DNA of 64,000 nucleotides from DASPWV01 sp046726375 (GTDB lineage: Bacteria > Acidobacteriota > Vicinamibacteria > Vicinamibacterales > UBA2999), in assembly GCA_046726375.1 (NCBI GenBank), contig JBKPAJ010000021.1:1-64000 (forward strand). The letters are read 5' to 3'. The notes beneath the pieces were generated by a model. The model worked only from the letters and a program-made list of their open reading frames with translations. It did no database searches and was not told the DNA's origin. A program made the translations under genes and the position numbers. Of the stretch, positions 8,979 to 18,291 are shown in pieces. Position 1 is the first letter of the stretch. Each line of letters opens with the position of its first letter.

Positions 8979-9312
8979 TCAGTGGGTTCGAATTCGCACG
9001 AATCTGGTCCACCATTTCCGAATCGTTGATTCTAAACACCTGAAAATCACCAGCCCCTGGCCATCGATCGAACCGGTGTCGTCGCGCCAGATTGTTGCGC
9101 CTGCCGCGGCGGCCTCAGCTCACTGATCGCACGGAGTCTTCGGGCGTGTGGAACGCGCAGCAGACGGTCGAGCGCAAGAAAGTTGCTAAACTGATTCGCT
9201 TCGTTGGTGCTGCGAAGTCTGGGCGGTGCTGACCGCCGTGCGCACCACGGCTCGGCTTCTGCTCCGCTTGCGCTCCACAGTGTTCGTCGACTTTGTCAGG
9301 AGAACGCTCACC
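8979..9312. other. Intergenic region, no gene recognised
   Basis: This follows the decayed regulator and precedes the dienelactone hydrolase. No supported open frame, hairpin or promoter was identified; it may contain unrecognisable remains of the regulator. Confidence 0.4.
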
Positions 9313-10275
9313 ATGACGAATGACGATCGATCGCATATCGAGGAGCTCGCGCATCTCTATGTGGACGGCGCCTTTGACCGCCGTGAATTGCTCAGGCGTG
9401 TCGCGCGTGTCACCGGTAGCATCGCTGCCGCGACAGTGGCGTTGGAATCATTGGGATTGGCGGCCCAACGGAAAGACGAGGAGCTGTGCGCCTGCCCGGA
9501 GGACGTGAGAGTCCCCGAGGATGCCCGCGATCTTGAAGTGATGGACGTGGAATTCCCCGGGGAAGCAGGCACGATCTTCGCGCATCGAGCTCGCCCGCGT
9601 CACGCCAAGCCGCGGCCGCCCCACGCCCAGGCGCCGATGCACGCGAAACCGCTGTCGACGCGCGCCGAGCCGCTGCCTGGCATCCTCGTGATCCACGAGA
9701 ACAGAGGCTTGAATGAGCACATCCGCGATGTCACGCGGCGGGCCGCCCGGGCCGGGTTCGTCGCGCTTGGCATCGACCTGCTCTCGCGTTTCGGTGGCAC
9801 GCCGGAGGACCCTGAAGAAGCCCTCGGCCTGTATCAGCAGACAACGACGGACGGCCGACTGGCAGACATGCTGAGCGCGCTGACCTATCTTCAAGGCCTG
9901 GACATCGTCCTGAGCGACAAGTTGGGAGTGGTCGGCTTTTGTGCCGGTGGTGGCAACTGCTGGAATCTGGCGCTGAACACCGAGGCGCTCTCTGCCGCGG
10001 TCGTGTACTACGGGGCTCCCGTGCCTCCGGTAGATGCGCTCGTCAGCCTGTCATCGCCTGTTCTGGCGATATATGCGGAGCTCGATCGAAATCTCACCCG
10101 CAGCATTCTCCCAGTGATCCTCCGTCTCGAAGAACTGCAGAAGCCGTTCGGTTTTCACATCTATGAAGGGACCCGCCACGCGTTTCACAACGATACCGGC
10201 GCGAACTACGATCGACTCGCCGCGTGCGACGCCTGGTGCAAGACGACGTCGTTTTTCGAGAAGCACTTGACGTGA
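9313..10275 (+). CDS. Dienelactone hydrolase family protein with Tat-like leader
   Basis: A 320-residue alpha/beta hydrolase. The start at 9313 has an AGGAG site 10 nt upstream. Residues 20-52 (FDRRELLRRV followed by an Ala-rich helix) resemble a twin-arginine signal, suggesting periplasmic export. The catalytic triad of the family is visible: Cys210 in GFCAGG, Asp258 in YAELDRN and His289 in GTRHAFHN; Glu129 in IHENRG matches the conserved DLH Glu. DLH proteins hydrolyse lactones such as dienelactone in chloro-aromatic breakdown, but most family members act on other esters. An odd Pro/His/Ala-rich insert (about 94-121, with HAKP repeated) sits between early strands. Confidence 0.88.
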   Translation: MTNDDRSHIEELAHLYVDGAFDRRELLRRVARVTGSIAAATVALESLGLAAQRKDEELCACPEDVRVPEDARDLEVMDVEFPGEAGTIFAHRARPRHAKPRPPHAQAPMHAKPLSTRAEPLPGILVIHENRGLNEHIRDVTRRAARAGFVALGIDLLSRFGGTPEDPEEALGLYQQTTTDGRLADMLSALTYLQGLDIVLSDKLGVVGFCAGGGNCWNLALNTEALSAAVVYYGAPVPPVDALVSLSSPVLAIYAELDRNLTRSILPVILRLEELQKPFGFHIYEGTRHAFHNDTGANYDRLAACDAWCKTTSFFEKHLT

Positions 10276-10508
10276 CGGAGACGGTTCGGACGCCGTGACC
10301 CGGGTAATGCCACGAGCGGGCGGATTCATGCAGTTATCCGAAGTCTGTCCAAAGCCCGCAGCGGGCCGATGAGTTGGTTCGATCTCGTGTAAGTTAGGGC
10401 CACCCAGCCTTCGCTCTGGTTCCGGGCGAAGGCTGTCCGCCATTGCATGCTGCAACGCCTGATGCGAGGGCGGACCTCAGTCCGCTTCGAGACGCATCCG
10501 CGCGACTT

Positions 10509-11828
10509 ATGCGTTCCGAGCGTTGGCGGCAGATCGAAGACATCTACAACGCGGCACAACAAGTTGAGCCGGAGCGGCGAGCCGCGTTTCTCGACAACGC
10601 TTGTGTGTCGGATCCGGATCTGAAGCGAGAAGTACAGTCGCTGCTCAGTCAGAGTCGATTTCTCTACGACGCGTCGTACTACGCCCAGACATCGCACTTG
10701 ACCGCGCAGCCAGTGCTATTACCGATCCCGCGCACGGATTCGCGCAGCGGCTACACGCGCAATGCGTACCGCGACTTCACCACGAATCTCGGTGGTCCAG
10801 CGCGGCACGATCGGCTCTGGTTTTTCGCCGGTTATCAGTACTTGCGCGACTACGACAGTCAACCCGGCACCGACCCGAACTACCCGCGGACGTACGAGCA
10901 AGACAAGATCTTCGCCAAGCTGACGTGGCAGCTCAAGCCGGGCCTGCAATTGATGCAAAGTTTCAACGACGAGTTCTGGGTGAGCCCGCAAACCCCAACG
11001 CGGGTCACGCCATTCGCGGCGACGGCGCGTGTGCACGCGACGGTGCCAACAGTGACCTTCGGCCATCTGACGCACACGTTATCGTCCAACACGTTCTGGG
11101 ACGTACGACTTGGACGCTTCGTGTATTTGCGAGACGACGACCCGAGCACTGGTGATCCGACGGTACCGAGCCGCTTTGATCGTGTCACCGGCGTCACCGG
11201 CGGCAATCCGCCACTGATCGGCCACTTGACACTCATCCGCACCACGGCAAAAGCGACGCTCAGTCACTACCAGCGCGGCCTGTTCGCCGCCGATCACGAA
11301 TGGAAGATCGGCACGCAGGTGGAAAAGGGCGAACACCAGCAACCGCAAGTCATCCCCGGCGGAGTGCGGTACGTCGACAACGACGGCCAGCCGTTTCAGG
11401 CGATCTCCGCCCCTGCTTCGAACAGCGGCGGGCAATTCATTACCATCGCACACATGTTTCGCGTGATGGGAACTTTCGATCTGGCCGGCTTCGGTGTCGG
11501 AGCGAATCTGCAGTACTTCAGCGGCAAGCCATGGGCGGCGACGGCGCAGGTCGCGCTACCGCAAGGGGACCAGCGTATTCTGCTCGAACCGCGCGGCTCA
11601 CGTCGACTGTCGTCGCAGTTGTTGCTCGACCTACGCATGTCGAAAAAGATTTCCGCAAGGCGTACGGGACAGATCGAGCTGCTCGCGGATGTGCTCAATG
11701 TCCTCAATGACACGGCCGAGGAAAGCTTGGCGACGGTCAATCTGTTTAGTCCAAATTTTGTGCAACCGACGACCTTTATTGATCCGCGGCGAGCGATGTT
11801 GGGCATGAGGCTAAACCTTGGGCGTTAA
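10509..11828 (+). CDS. Chimeric ORF: Ser/Thr-kinase N-terminal segment fused to TonB-receptor fragments
   Basis: An uninterrupted frame of 439 codons from ATG 10509. Residues 1-50 (SERWRQIEDIYNAAQQVEPE ending REVQSLLSQS) match the N-terminal prefix of acidobacterial kinases, including the intact one at 13988. From about residue 78 the sequence becomes a TonB-dependent receptor barrel: LGGPARHDRLWFFAGYQYLR, KIFAKLTWQLKPGLQL and FGHLTHTLSSNTFWDVRLGR. Near 11435 a second joint skips most of the barrel and resumes with FGVGANLQYFSGKPW and a proper C-terminal end (LGMRLNLGR). There is no kinase domain, plug domain or signal peptide, so it is probably a non-functional fusion that happens to stay open. 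Confidence 0.7.
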   Translation: MRSERWRQIEDIYNAAQQVEPERRAAFLDNACVSDPDLKREVQSLLSQSRFLYDASYYAQTSHLTAQPVLLPIPRTDSRSGYTRNAYRDFTTNLGGPARHDRLWFFAGYQYLRDYDSQPGTDPNYPRTYEQDKIFAKLTWQLKPGLQLMQSFNDEFWVSPQTPTRVTPFAATARVHATVPTVTFGHLTHTLSSNTFWDVRLGRFVYLRDDDPSTGDPTVPSRFDRVTGVTGGNPPLIGHLTLIRTTAKATLSHYQRGLFAADHEWKIGTQVEKGEHQQPQVIPGGVRYVDNDGQPFQAISAPASNSGGQFITIAHMFRVMGTFDLAGFGVGANLQYFSGKPWAATAQVALPQGDQRILLEPRGSRRLSSQLLLDLRMSKKISARRTGQIELLADVLNVLNDTAEESLATVNLFSPNFVQPTTFIDPRRAMLGMRLNLGR

Positions 11829-11883
11829 TCCACAGCCGTCTCAGCCAGCTGCCAATTTGGTTCCACCGACTCCCCCCTGCTCC

Positions 11884-11919
11884 ACCAACCTCCGCTCCAT
11901 GATTCACGCGGAGGTTGGT
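11884..11919. terminator. Bidirectional terminator-like hairpin
   Basis: A perfect 12-bp inverted repeat (ACCAACCTCCGC at 11884-11895 and its complement at 11908-11919) with a 12-nt loop lies between convergent genes ending at 11828 and 12025. There is no T-tract on either side, so it may block transcription only partly or act as an mRNA 3' stabiliser. Confidence 0.5.
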
Positions 11920-12024
11920 CTCCCGTAGCGGCGTTCTCCATCGTGGCGCGCCGCGGACGGGGACCGCCTCCCCGGCTGATTCGGAGCTACGGTCGGCAAG
12001 CCACCCTGCGAAGGTGGCGCTCCC

Positions 12025-13356
12025 TCATTTCGGAGACATAGGTAATACTTCGTCGATCTCTCCGTCTTTAGGTCGGAAGAAGTACGCGACCCAGTCGGCG
12101 ACCTGTTCGCCCATCCTTGCGCCGACTTCGACGGAATTCCGGTAATGCATGCCGCCGTACACACGGGCATTGATGATTTCAGCCCGCAGATAATCCGTGT
12201 TCTCGAACACGTGCGTCGTCCCGGTCACCGTGCTGTCGAGGACGAAGTGAACGGCCTTCGTGGCGTTGAAGTCTTCGAGAATCGTGGCGGTCGCACTCGT
12301 CCAGCAACCGTGAGCCGCCGGATACTCGGGGTGTGCTGGAGTGGTGGCAAGCCCGATCCAGTCAGCATCCGGTGCCGTGTCAGGATTCCCATCGGTGTCC
12401 CCGGCGCGGATCGCCGTCACCGGTCGCCAGAAGTTGTAGTAGAACTTCGCGTCCCAGCACGCGATCTGCGAGTCGAGTATCGCGGTGTTCGCCATCGCAA
12501 AGAAACGAGCGGTCTGCTGAAGGTCGAGATTGTTCTCGATCGCATACCGCCGGAACGCACGGCTGTACTGAGCGACCGCGTGCTCGGTGTAGAACAACGC
12601 GATCTCGGTCTGCTCGGGCGTCCGAAGAACTCGTGTCGCCAGGGTGTCCGTGTTCGCGCCGAACGCTTTCACCTCGTTGTAGTCCCTTGCCCACAGGCTG
12701 CTCGACAAGGCGGGCGGCGGACCAGGCCGAAACTGCGATGCACTGGCGAGCGCGAAGGGCGTGACCTGTGCAAACCCGGGAAGCAGCGCAGGCGCGAGGG
12801 CCGGCGGAGTCGGTTGCCAGACGCCGGGCCCCGTGCCGGGCGTATAGGTGACCGTCGGGATGACGCCGTCATGGATCTCGAGAAGCCGCGACGCGACTTC
12901 CTCCCCGATCGCGATTCCATTGATCTTCCTGGCGCCGTTCCGGTTCCGGATAGCAGCGAGTGAAAGCTCGCGCGCGGCATCGAGCGTCGCCTGCTGACTC
13001 GGCAGAAGGCTGACGAGCACGCCGTGGGCTGCGGCAATCGCGGCAGCCTCGCGAGACGCTGGTCGCAGGTGGGCCGGTGCTACCTTGAACTGTTCGTACT
13101 CGCCCGTAATGGACATGACGGCGTCGTACATCGCCACGTGCACGAGCGTCATCCAGAGTTGTGATCGCTGAATCGGCTGCGCGGCGACCGTGACGATCGC
13201 GTTCTGCGCGATGGCGTTCCAGTCGGTGATGACATTTCCGTCGTGTGCGTTCAATTCAGCTTGTCCCGTCAGCGGCGCCGCGGGCAGCAGCGCGGCCATC
13301 AAGACACAGCACGCTAGGATGGGCATCCGAGTCGACGCGAGTTGGATGTCGGTCAT
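12025..13356 (-). CDS. Vanadium-dependent haloperoxidase-like (PAP2-superfamily) secreted protein
   Basis: 443 residues from ATG 13356, which has a GGGAGG site just upstream; the longer in-frame extension upstream lacks support. Residues 1-32 are a signal peptide ending near LTGQA. The core vanadate/phosphate-binding set of the family is complete: Lys304 and Arg311 (KFYYNFWRPVTAIR), His349 (YPAAHG), and Arg398 with His404 (RVYGGMHY). The spacings K-7-R and R-6-H equal those of Curvularia chloroperoxidase. It may oxidise halides with peroxide or act as a phosphatase; the fold does not separate these. It is divergent from the sigma/kinase pair with a 97-bp gap. A paralogue lies at 21.6 kb. Confidence 0.85.
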   Translation of the reverse strand: MTDIQLASTRMPILACCVLMAALLPAAPLTGQAELNAHDGNVITDWNAIAQNAIVTVAAQPIQRSQLWMTLVHVAMYDAVMSITGEYEQFKVAPAHLRPASREAAAIAAAHGVLVSLLPSQQATLDAARELSLAAIRNRNGARKINGIAIGEEVASRLLEIHDGVIPTVTYTPGTGPGVWQPTPPALAPALLPGFAQVTPFALASASQFRPGPPPALSSSLWARDYNEVKAFGANTDTLATRVLRTPEQTEIALFYTEHAVAQYSRAFRRYAIENNLDLQQTARFFAMANTAILDSQIACWDAKFYYNFWRPVTAIRAGDTDGNPDTAPDADWIGLATTPAHPEYPAAHGCWTSATATILEDFNATKAVHFVLDSTVTGTTHVFENTDYLRAEIINARVYGGMHYRNSVEVGARMGEQVADWVAYFFRPKDGEIDEVLPMSPK

Positions 13357-13419
13357 ACAACCTCCCGTTTCCAGAGGCGGGAAGCGCGATCGAAAACTGG
13401 CATGAGCCGCGCAATTCGA

Positions 13420-13425
13420 TAGAAT
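13420..13425 (+). promoter_or_regulatory. Candidate -10 element for the sigma/kinase operon
   Basis: TAGAAT lies 27 bp before the GTG start of the ECF gene within the 97-bp divergent spacer. No good -35 matches it, so it could depend on an alternative sigma factor, including the gene's own product. Weak evidence. Confidence 0.25.
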
Positions 13426-13452
13426 GTCGCCATTCCGGCGTCTCCAGGCAGC

Positions 13453-14010
13453 GTGACCGAGCTCCTTCTGGCGTGGCGAGCGGGCGATGAGACAGCCCTT
13501 GCCCGGCTGACGCCTCTTGTCCATCAGGAGCTTCAACGCATCGCCCGACGCTGTATGCGCGGTGAGCGGGCGCATCACACCCTCGAAGCCACTGCGCTCG
13601 TGAACGAGGCTTATCTCCGGTTGGTGGATGTCCGGCACATGAACTGGCAGAATCGGGCACACTTTCTCGCGATGGCGGCCCGGCTGATGCGCCGAATCCT
13701 GGTGGACCTCGCGAGAGCCCGCCGGTATCAGAAAAGAGGCGGCGGGGCAGTCCAACTCTCGCTGACCGACGCGCTCCTCACGTCCGAGAAAGGCCAGGAC
13801 CTCGTGGCCCTCGACGATGCGCTGGACGCGCTTGCGAAGGTGGACGAGCGGAAGAGCAAGGTGGTCGAGCTCCGATTTTTCGGCGGGCTCACGGTGACAG
13901 AAACCGCAGCGGTGTTGATGGTCTCGCCTGAGACGGTCATGCGCGACTGGAAGCTGTCCCGAGCGTGGCTCCGGCGGGAGCTGAAAGATGCCGAGGCGGA
14001 TCACGCCTGA
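13453..14010 (+). CDS. ECF-type RNA polymerase sigma factor (TIGR02999-like)
   Basis: A 185-residue sigma factor starting with GTG. The N-terminal TELLLAWRAGDETALARL and HTLEATALVNEAYLRL (region 2) match the planctomycete/acidobacterial ECF group often fused or paired to kinases. Region 4 (SKVVELRFFGGLTVTETAAV, then VSPETVMRDWKLSRAWL) is the helix-turn-helix for -35 recognition. The frame is open to 13423, so a rarer upstream start is possible. Its last 23 bp overlap the kinase gene in another frame, so translation is coupled and the kinase may control the sigma factor's activity. No anti-sigma factor gene is adjacent. Confidence 0.9.
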   Translation: MTELLLAWRAGDETALARLTPLVHQELQRIARRCMRGERAHHTLEATALVNEAYLRLVDVRHMNWQNRAHFLAMAARLMRRILVDLARARRYQKRGGGAVQLSLTDALLTSEKGQDLVALDDALDALAKVDERKSKVVELRFFGGLTVTETAAVLMVSPETVMRDWKLSRAWLRRELKDAEADHA

Positions 14011-16858
14011 GCGATGGCAGAAGATTTCGCGCATTTACCATGATGCGCTTGCGCGCGATCCTCAAAGTCGAGAGGCGTTTGTACGCGAGGCCTGCGGGAA
14101 CGACGAGGCGGTGCGACAAGAGGTAGCGTCGCTGCTCGCGCAGCCGGTGTCGGACGAGAACTTTCTGGGAGAGCCCGCCGTGGCCATGGCCGCTCCGCTG
14201 CTGGGCGACCCGAGTGAGTCGATTCTGACAGGACGCCGGCTCGGTGCGTACGAGCTCCTGGAAGTCCTCGGTATCGGCGGCATGGGTGCCGTTTACCGTG
14301 CTCGAGACACCAGACTCCGGCGCGATGTGGCCATCAAAGTTCTCCCGCGCGTCTTTTCGACCGCCCCTGAACGGCGGGCGCGCTTCGAACGCGAGGCGCG
14401 GCTGCTCGCCGCGCTGAATCATCCGCACATCGGGGCGATTTACGGGATCGAGGATTTCGAGGGCGTGCAGGCGCTCGTTCTCGAATTGATCGAGGGCCCG
14501 ACGCTCGCCGATCGGCTGCAGCGCGGGCCTCTACCCGTCGCGGAGGCTCTGATCATTGCCCATCAGATTGCCGACGCGCTCGAGGCCGCACACGAAAGAG
14601 GAATCGTTCATCGAGATCTCAAACCAGGCAACATCAAGACAAAGCCTGACGGGACGGTGAAGGTGCTCGACTTCGGGTTGGCGAAAGCCACGCCCGCCGA
14701 TGCTGACGACCATGATTTTCGGAAGACGTCGACCACGGGTGAAACGCACGACGGGATCGTCCTCGGCACGGCAAGATACATGAGCCCGGAGCAGGCGCGC
14801 GGCCATGCGGTCGATAAGCGGACCGATATCTGGGCGTTCGGCTGCGTGCTGTACGAGATGCTGACGGGGCACGCTGCGTTCGTGGGCGAAACGATTTCCG
14901 ACACGATCGCGGCAACTCTCGAACGGGAACCGGACTTCTCGAAACTGCCGGCAACGACGCCGCCGGCCGTCCGCCGATTATTGCAACGGTGCCTCGTCAA
15001 GGATCCGAAACGGCGCCTGCGCGACATCGGCGACGCACATGCCGACCTCGACGACGTCGGTTGGACTCCCACGACAGCGAGCCGGGACCGCACCGTTTGG
15101 AGCGCGCAATCGTGGGTCGCCGTGCTTATCGTCGGCATCGGCATCGGCAGCGTAGCCGTCTGGCTGATTCGCGCGGCGCCCGGTCAGGAGATTCAACCAT
15201 CGTTCTCGCGGGTGCTGCGCCTCACGACAACGCCCGCTCACGAATTCGGTCCCGCGATTTCGCCGGACGGTAAGTGGGTTGCCTATCTTTCCGACGCGCG
15301 TGGAGCCACAGACGTCTGGGTCAAGTTCATCGCAGGTGGCGAGGCCGCGAATCTCACCGCAGCAACGGACCTGGAAATTCAGGTGCGCTCGGCAATCGGA
15401 GGCTTGGAGATTTCGCCCGATGGAACCAGCATCGCAGTCCACGCCAAAGAGAGAGGTACCACCGCACCGACGTTTGACACATGGCTCATACCCGCACCAC
15501 TCGGTGGAACGCCGCGCAAGTTCGTCGAAACTGCTGGCGCGCTGCGATGGTCGCCTGACGGAACGCGGATTGTCTATGTCCGTCCTGGCGAAACCCGCGG
15601 TGATGCCATCGTCGTTGCAGATGCCAACGGCGGCAGTTCTCGAGAGCTCGTGTCCGCGCGAGGTGGGTGGCACACGCATTGGCCCGCATGGTCGTCCGAC
15701 GGCAAGTTCGTGTACTTCTTCCAAACCATCGCAACCTGGAACGGGGAGCCGTCGGAAATCTTTCGTGTGCCTGCGAGCGGCGGTGAACCGCAGATCGTCG
15801 TCCGCACGACCCGCCGGGCTCTTTTCCCGCTTCCCACCGCGGACGGAGGTTTGTTCTACGCGGCGAATCCCAATGGCGTGGATCTGGATCTCTGGTGGCG
15901 TCCATCCAATAACAACGAGCCGCGCCGCATCACGACAGGGGTTGGCGAGTACGCGGAACCGCGCATGTCTGCCGATGGTCGAAGACTCGTGAGCACGCTC
16001 ATCGAGTACCGTCGCGCGCTCGTATCGGTCCCGCTCACGTTCGACGGAAACACGCAGTTGCGCCACATCACCGACGGATTTGGCGGCGACCTGGAGCCCT
16101 GTGTATCGCCTGGAAGTGGCCGGATGGTGTTCAGTTCGTCGCGCTTTGGCAATCGGAATCTTTGGACGGCCGACGCCGACGGTTCGAACCTTCGCCCGCT
16201 TACTTCGGACACCGCCATTGAGGAGCGTCCGTCGTTTTCGCCTAACGTACGCGAGGTGGCCTTCGTCTCTGATCGCGGCGGCGAACATGGCATCTGGATT
16301 GTGAAGAGCGATGGTGGAACTCCACGACGGCTTGCAAGCACGCCGGTTCTTGACACGCTGACGTGGTCTCCGGATGGCCAGCAGATCGCGTACGCCGTTC
16401 CCGCCGCCGATGCGCCGGAACTTTCGATTGTCACCGTGAATGATGGAGCGGTCCACAAACTGCCGACACCGAATGGCGCGCACTCACCATCTTGGTCACC
16501 TCGCGGCGACGTAATCGCGTATCTCGAGCCGCGCGGACCCGGTCGGACGTATTTGAAGTTCGTAAATAGCCGTCGGCAACCGGTGTACTCGACTCTTCCT
16601 GACGGACCCGCGCTGCCGAACGGGTTCCTGGCGTGGGCGCCAGACGGCAAGCGCCTGGCGGCGGTTGGCGTTCCGGGGAGTGCTAACGCTTCGATTTGGA
16701 TCGTTGAACCTGACAGCTCGCAACCCTTTCGGAAGCTGATCGAGCTTCCGGGGGAGGTGCGGCCACGAGGCATCACCTGGAGCAGTGATGGCTCGTCGCT
16801 CATTTTCGGCAGACAGGAGGCCTTAAGCGATCTCGTCCTGTTCGAACGTCCGGAATGA
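13988..16858 (+). CDS. Membrane Ser/Thr protein kinase with C-terminal TolB/PD40 propeller
   Basis: 956 residues. A helical prefix (1-55) precedes a Pkn2-type kinase domain (about 86-350): glycine loop LGIGGMGAVY (94-103), Lys117 in VAIKVLP, catalytic HRDLKPGN (208-215), DFG (228-230), and GTARYMSPEQA in the activation segment. One membrane helix (about 373-394, VAVLIVGIGIGSVAVWLI) leads to an extracytoplasmic beta-propeller with repeated SPDGxxIAY/SPDGKWVAYLSD blades of the TolB type. The plan is an outside sensor with an inside kinase. All catalytic residues are present. It overlaps the ECF gene by 23 bp, so the sigma factor is the likely partner or target. Confidence 0.93.
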   Translation: MPRRITPERWQKISRIYHDALARDPQSREAFVREACGNDEAVRQEVASLLAQPVSDENFLGEPAVAMAAPLLGDPSESILTGRRLGAYELLEVLGIGGMGAVYRARDTRLRRDVAIKVLPRVFSTAPERRARFEREARLLAALNHPHIGAIYGIEDFEGVQALVLELIEGPTLADRLQRGPLPVAEALIIAHQIADALEAAHERGIVHRDLKPGNIKTKPDGTVKVLDFGLAKATPADADDHDFRKTSTTGETHDGIVLGTARYMSPEQARGHAVDKRTDIWAFGCVLYEMLTGHAAFVGETISDTIAATLEREPDFSKLPATTPPAVRRLLQRCLVKDPKRRLRDIGDAHADLDDVGWTPTTASRDRTVWSAQSWVAVLIVGIGIGSVAVWLIRAAPGQEIQPSFSRVLRLTTTPAHEFGPAISPDGKWVAYLSDARGATDVWVKFIAGGEAANLTAATDLEIQVRSAIGGLEISPDGTSIAVHAKERGTTAPTFDTWLIPAPLGGTPRKFVETAGALRWSPDGTRIVYVRPGETRGDAIVVADANGGSSRELVSARGGWHTHWPAWSSDGKFVYFFQTIATWNGEPSEIFRVPASGGEPQIVVRTTRRALFPLPTADGGLFYAANPNGVDLDLWWRPSNNNEPRRITTGVGEYAEPRMSADGRRLVSTLIEYRRALVSVPLTFDGNTQLRHITDGFGGDLEPCVSPGSGRMVFSSSRFGNRNLWTADADGSNLRPLTSDTAIEERPSFSPNVREVAFVSDRGGEHGIWIVKSDGGTPRRLASTPVLDTLTWSPDGQQIAYAVPAADAPELSIVTVNDGAVHKLPTPNGAHSPSWSPRGDVIAYLEPRGPGRTYLKFVNSRRQPVYSTLPDGPALPNGFLAWAPDGKRLAAVGVPGSANASIWIVEPDSSQPFRKLIELPGEVRPRGITWSSDGSSLIFGRQEALSDLVLFERPE

Positions 16859-17206
16859 TGTCGACTCGTCGCGCTATCGAATCAGCGCGTCGCCGGCCAT
16901 CGAGTAGGCCCAGCCATGAACGGAGCGGGTTCCAACTCGCGACCATCCGGTCCAGTACCCTTCGCTTCGTGATTGCGGGCAAAAGTTGATCCCCTCCCTC
17001 GAGCTCAAGCCCATCAGACGAAGGTCCGGCGCGCGTCAGGTGCCGCGGCGAAAACAGTCCGGATTGACGAAACCTCCGATTCGCCGCATCGCGAACGCGT
17101 CCGCCGTTCATTGCGAGACGCGAACAGAAGGTGTGCCGGCCTTATCACGTCTTTCCCCTAGGGCGCGCTGATCGACTACGATCGTGATCGCGGACGAGAG
17201 GGTTTC
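16859..17206. other. Intergenic region, no gene recognised
   Basis: Between the kinase and the DUF4159 gene. Only short frames without domain, start signal or conserved pattern were seen. It presumably holds the promoter of the downstream gene, but no convincing -35/-10 pair stood out. Confidence 0.5.
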
Positions 17207-18058
17207 ATGAACAGGCGCGGCAGGCGGCTCGCCGGGACACTCGCAGCCATCATCGGCGTACTTGCCGCTGCCGTCACCGCGGTTCACGCCCAGCGAATCT
17301 GGGCAGGTTTCTACGGCTCTACGCCCCCGAAATTTCCCACTGCTACGACCTTCGATGGCAACTTCCACTTCTGCCGCGTAATGTTCACGAGCGACCGCCG
17401 CGAAAAGCAGGGCTGGAGCACCGACTACCCCGGCGCCGACATCAACTTCAGCGTCCGGCTCGCGGAACTGACCAAGGTGCGCGTGACGCTGACGCACGAT
17501 GGCGAAGGAGAAGTCCCCGACGGCGTCGTCGTCAGGTTGACCGACGATGCGCTGTTTCAATGCCCGTTCACACTTATGGAAGATGCGGGGACGGCGCGTT
17601 TCAGTGACAGCGAGGTACAGAGGCTGCGTGAATATCTTCTCAAGGGCGGCTTTCTGTTCGTTTCGGACTACCACGGCACGGCTTCCAAAGAGCAGTTCGA
17701 CGAGGAGATCGGTCGGGTGTTGCCGCGCGACCGGTATCCCATCGTCGACCTCACGCCGCCCGACCATCCGCTGTGGCACACAATGTTCAATGTGTCGCGC
17801 TTACCGCAGATCGCGTCGATTCAGACATGGCGTCGAACCGGCGGCAGTACGGTGGAGCGCTGGAACGACGACGGGGCTCCGCCCGACGCGCGCGGGATCG
17901 CAGACGCGCATGGTCGCCTCATGGTGGTCATGATTCACAACTCTGATATCCCCGACCCGTGGGAGCGCGAAGGTGAAGACAAGGAATACTTTTTTAAGTT
18001 CTCGCCGGACGCCTACGCAGTCGGGATCGACATTCTGCTGTACGCGATGACCCACTGA
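17207..18058 (+). CDS. Secreted DUF4159 protein
   Basis: 283 residues with a clear signal peptide (basic NRRGRR, hydrophobic stretch to about residue 28, cleavage after VHAQ). The mature part begins FTFSD-like with FHFCRVMFTSDRREKQGW and WSTDYPGADINFSVRLAELT, and contains LKGGFLFVSDYHG and PPDHPLWHTMFNV. These are hallmarks of DUF4159, a flavodoxin/GATase-like fold family common in Acidobacteria, Planctomycetes and other bacteria that often occurs beside MoxR-type operons. No MoxR or VWA gene lies here, so it is a solitary copy. Its biochemical role is unknown. Confidence 0.85.
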   Translation: MNRRGRRLAGTLAAIIGVLAAAVTAVHAQRIWAGFYGSTPPKFPTATTFDGNFHFCRVMFTSDRREKQGWSTDYPGADINFSVRLAELTKVRVTLTHDGEGEVPDGVVVRLTDDALFQCPFTLMEDAGTARFSDSEVQRLREYLLKGGFLFVSDYHGTASKEQFDEEIGRVLPRDRYPIVDLTPPDHPLWHTMFNVSRLPQIASIQTWRRTGGSTVERWNDDGAPPDARGIADAHGRLMVVMIHNSDIPDPWEREGEDKEYFFKFSPDAYAVGIDILLYAMTH

Positions 18059-18291
18059 CGAATCCAGTTGATCCACTGAAGCACTAACGTAGCCGGAATG
18101 TGACATGGCTGCGACCGGACGTTAGTCGCTGTCGTCGTGCTACTTCTTTCGAGTCACCGGACGCCTGCGCCCGAAGTCGCCGCTCGTCCCAGGAAGAGCG
18201 AGGCCTCATAGCAGACGCAATCGCGCACGCGATGCTCCTCTCGCACCGTCCGCACGAGAGGAAATGCAGTGCCCGAACGCAGCAGGCGAAG

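Noticed and set aside
13357..14034. In-frame upstream extension of the haloperoxidase-like gene
   Set aside because: It would run antisense through the sigma-factor gene. The signal peptide and GGGAGG site fix the start at 13356.
14978..16483. Minus-strand frame of 501 codons opposite the kinase
   Set aside because: Composition is Arg-rich with no recognisable domain, and the plus strand encodes a complete propeller domain here.
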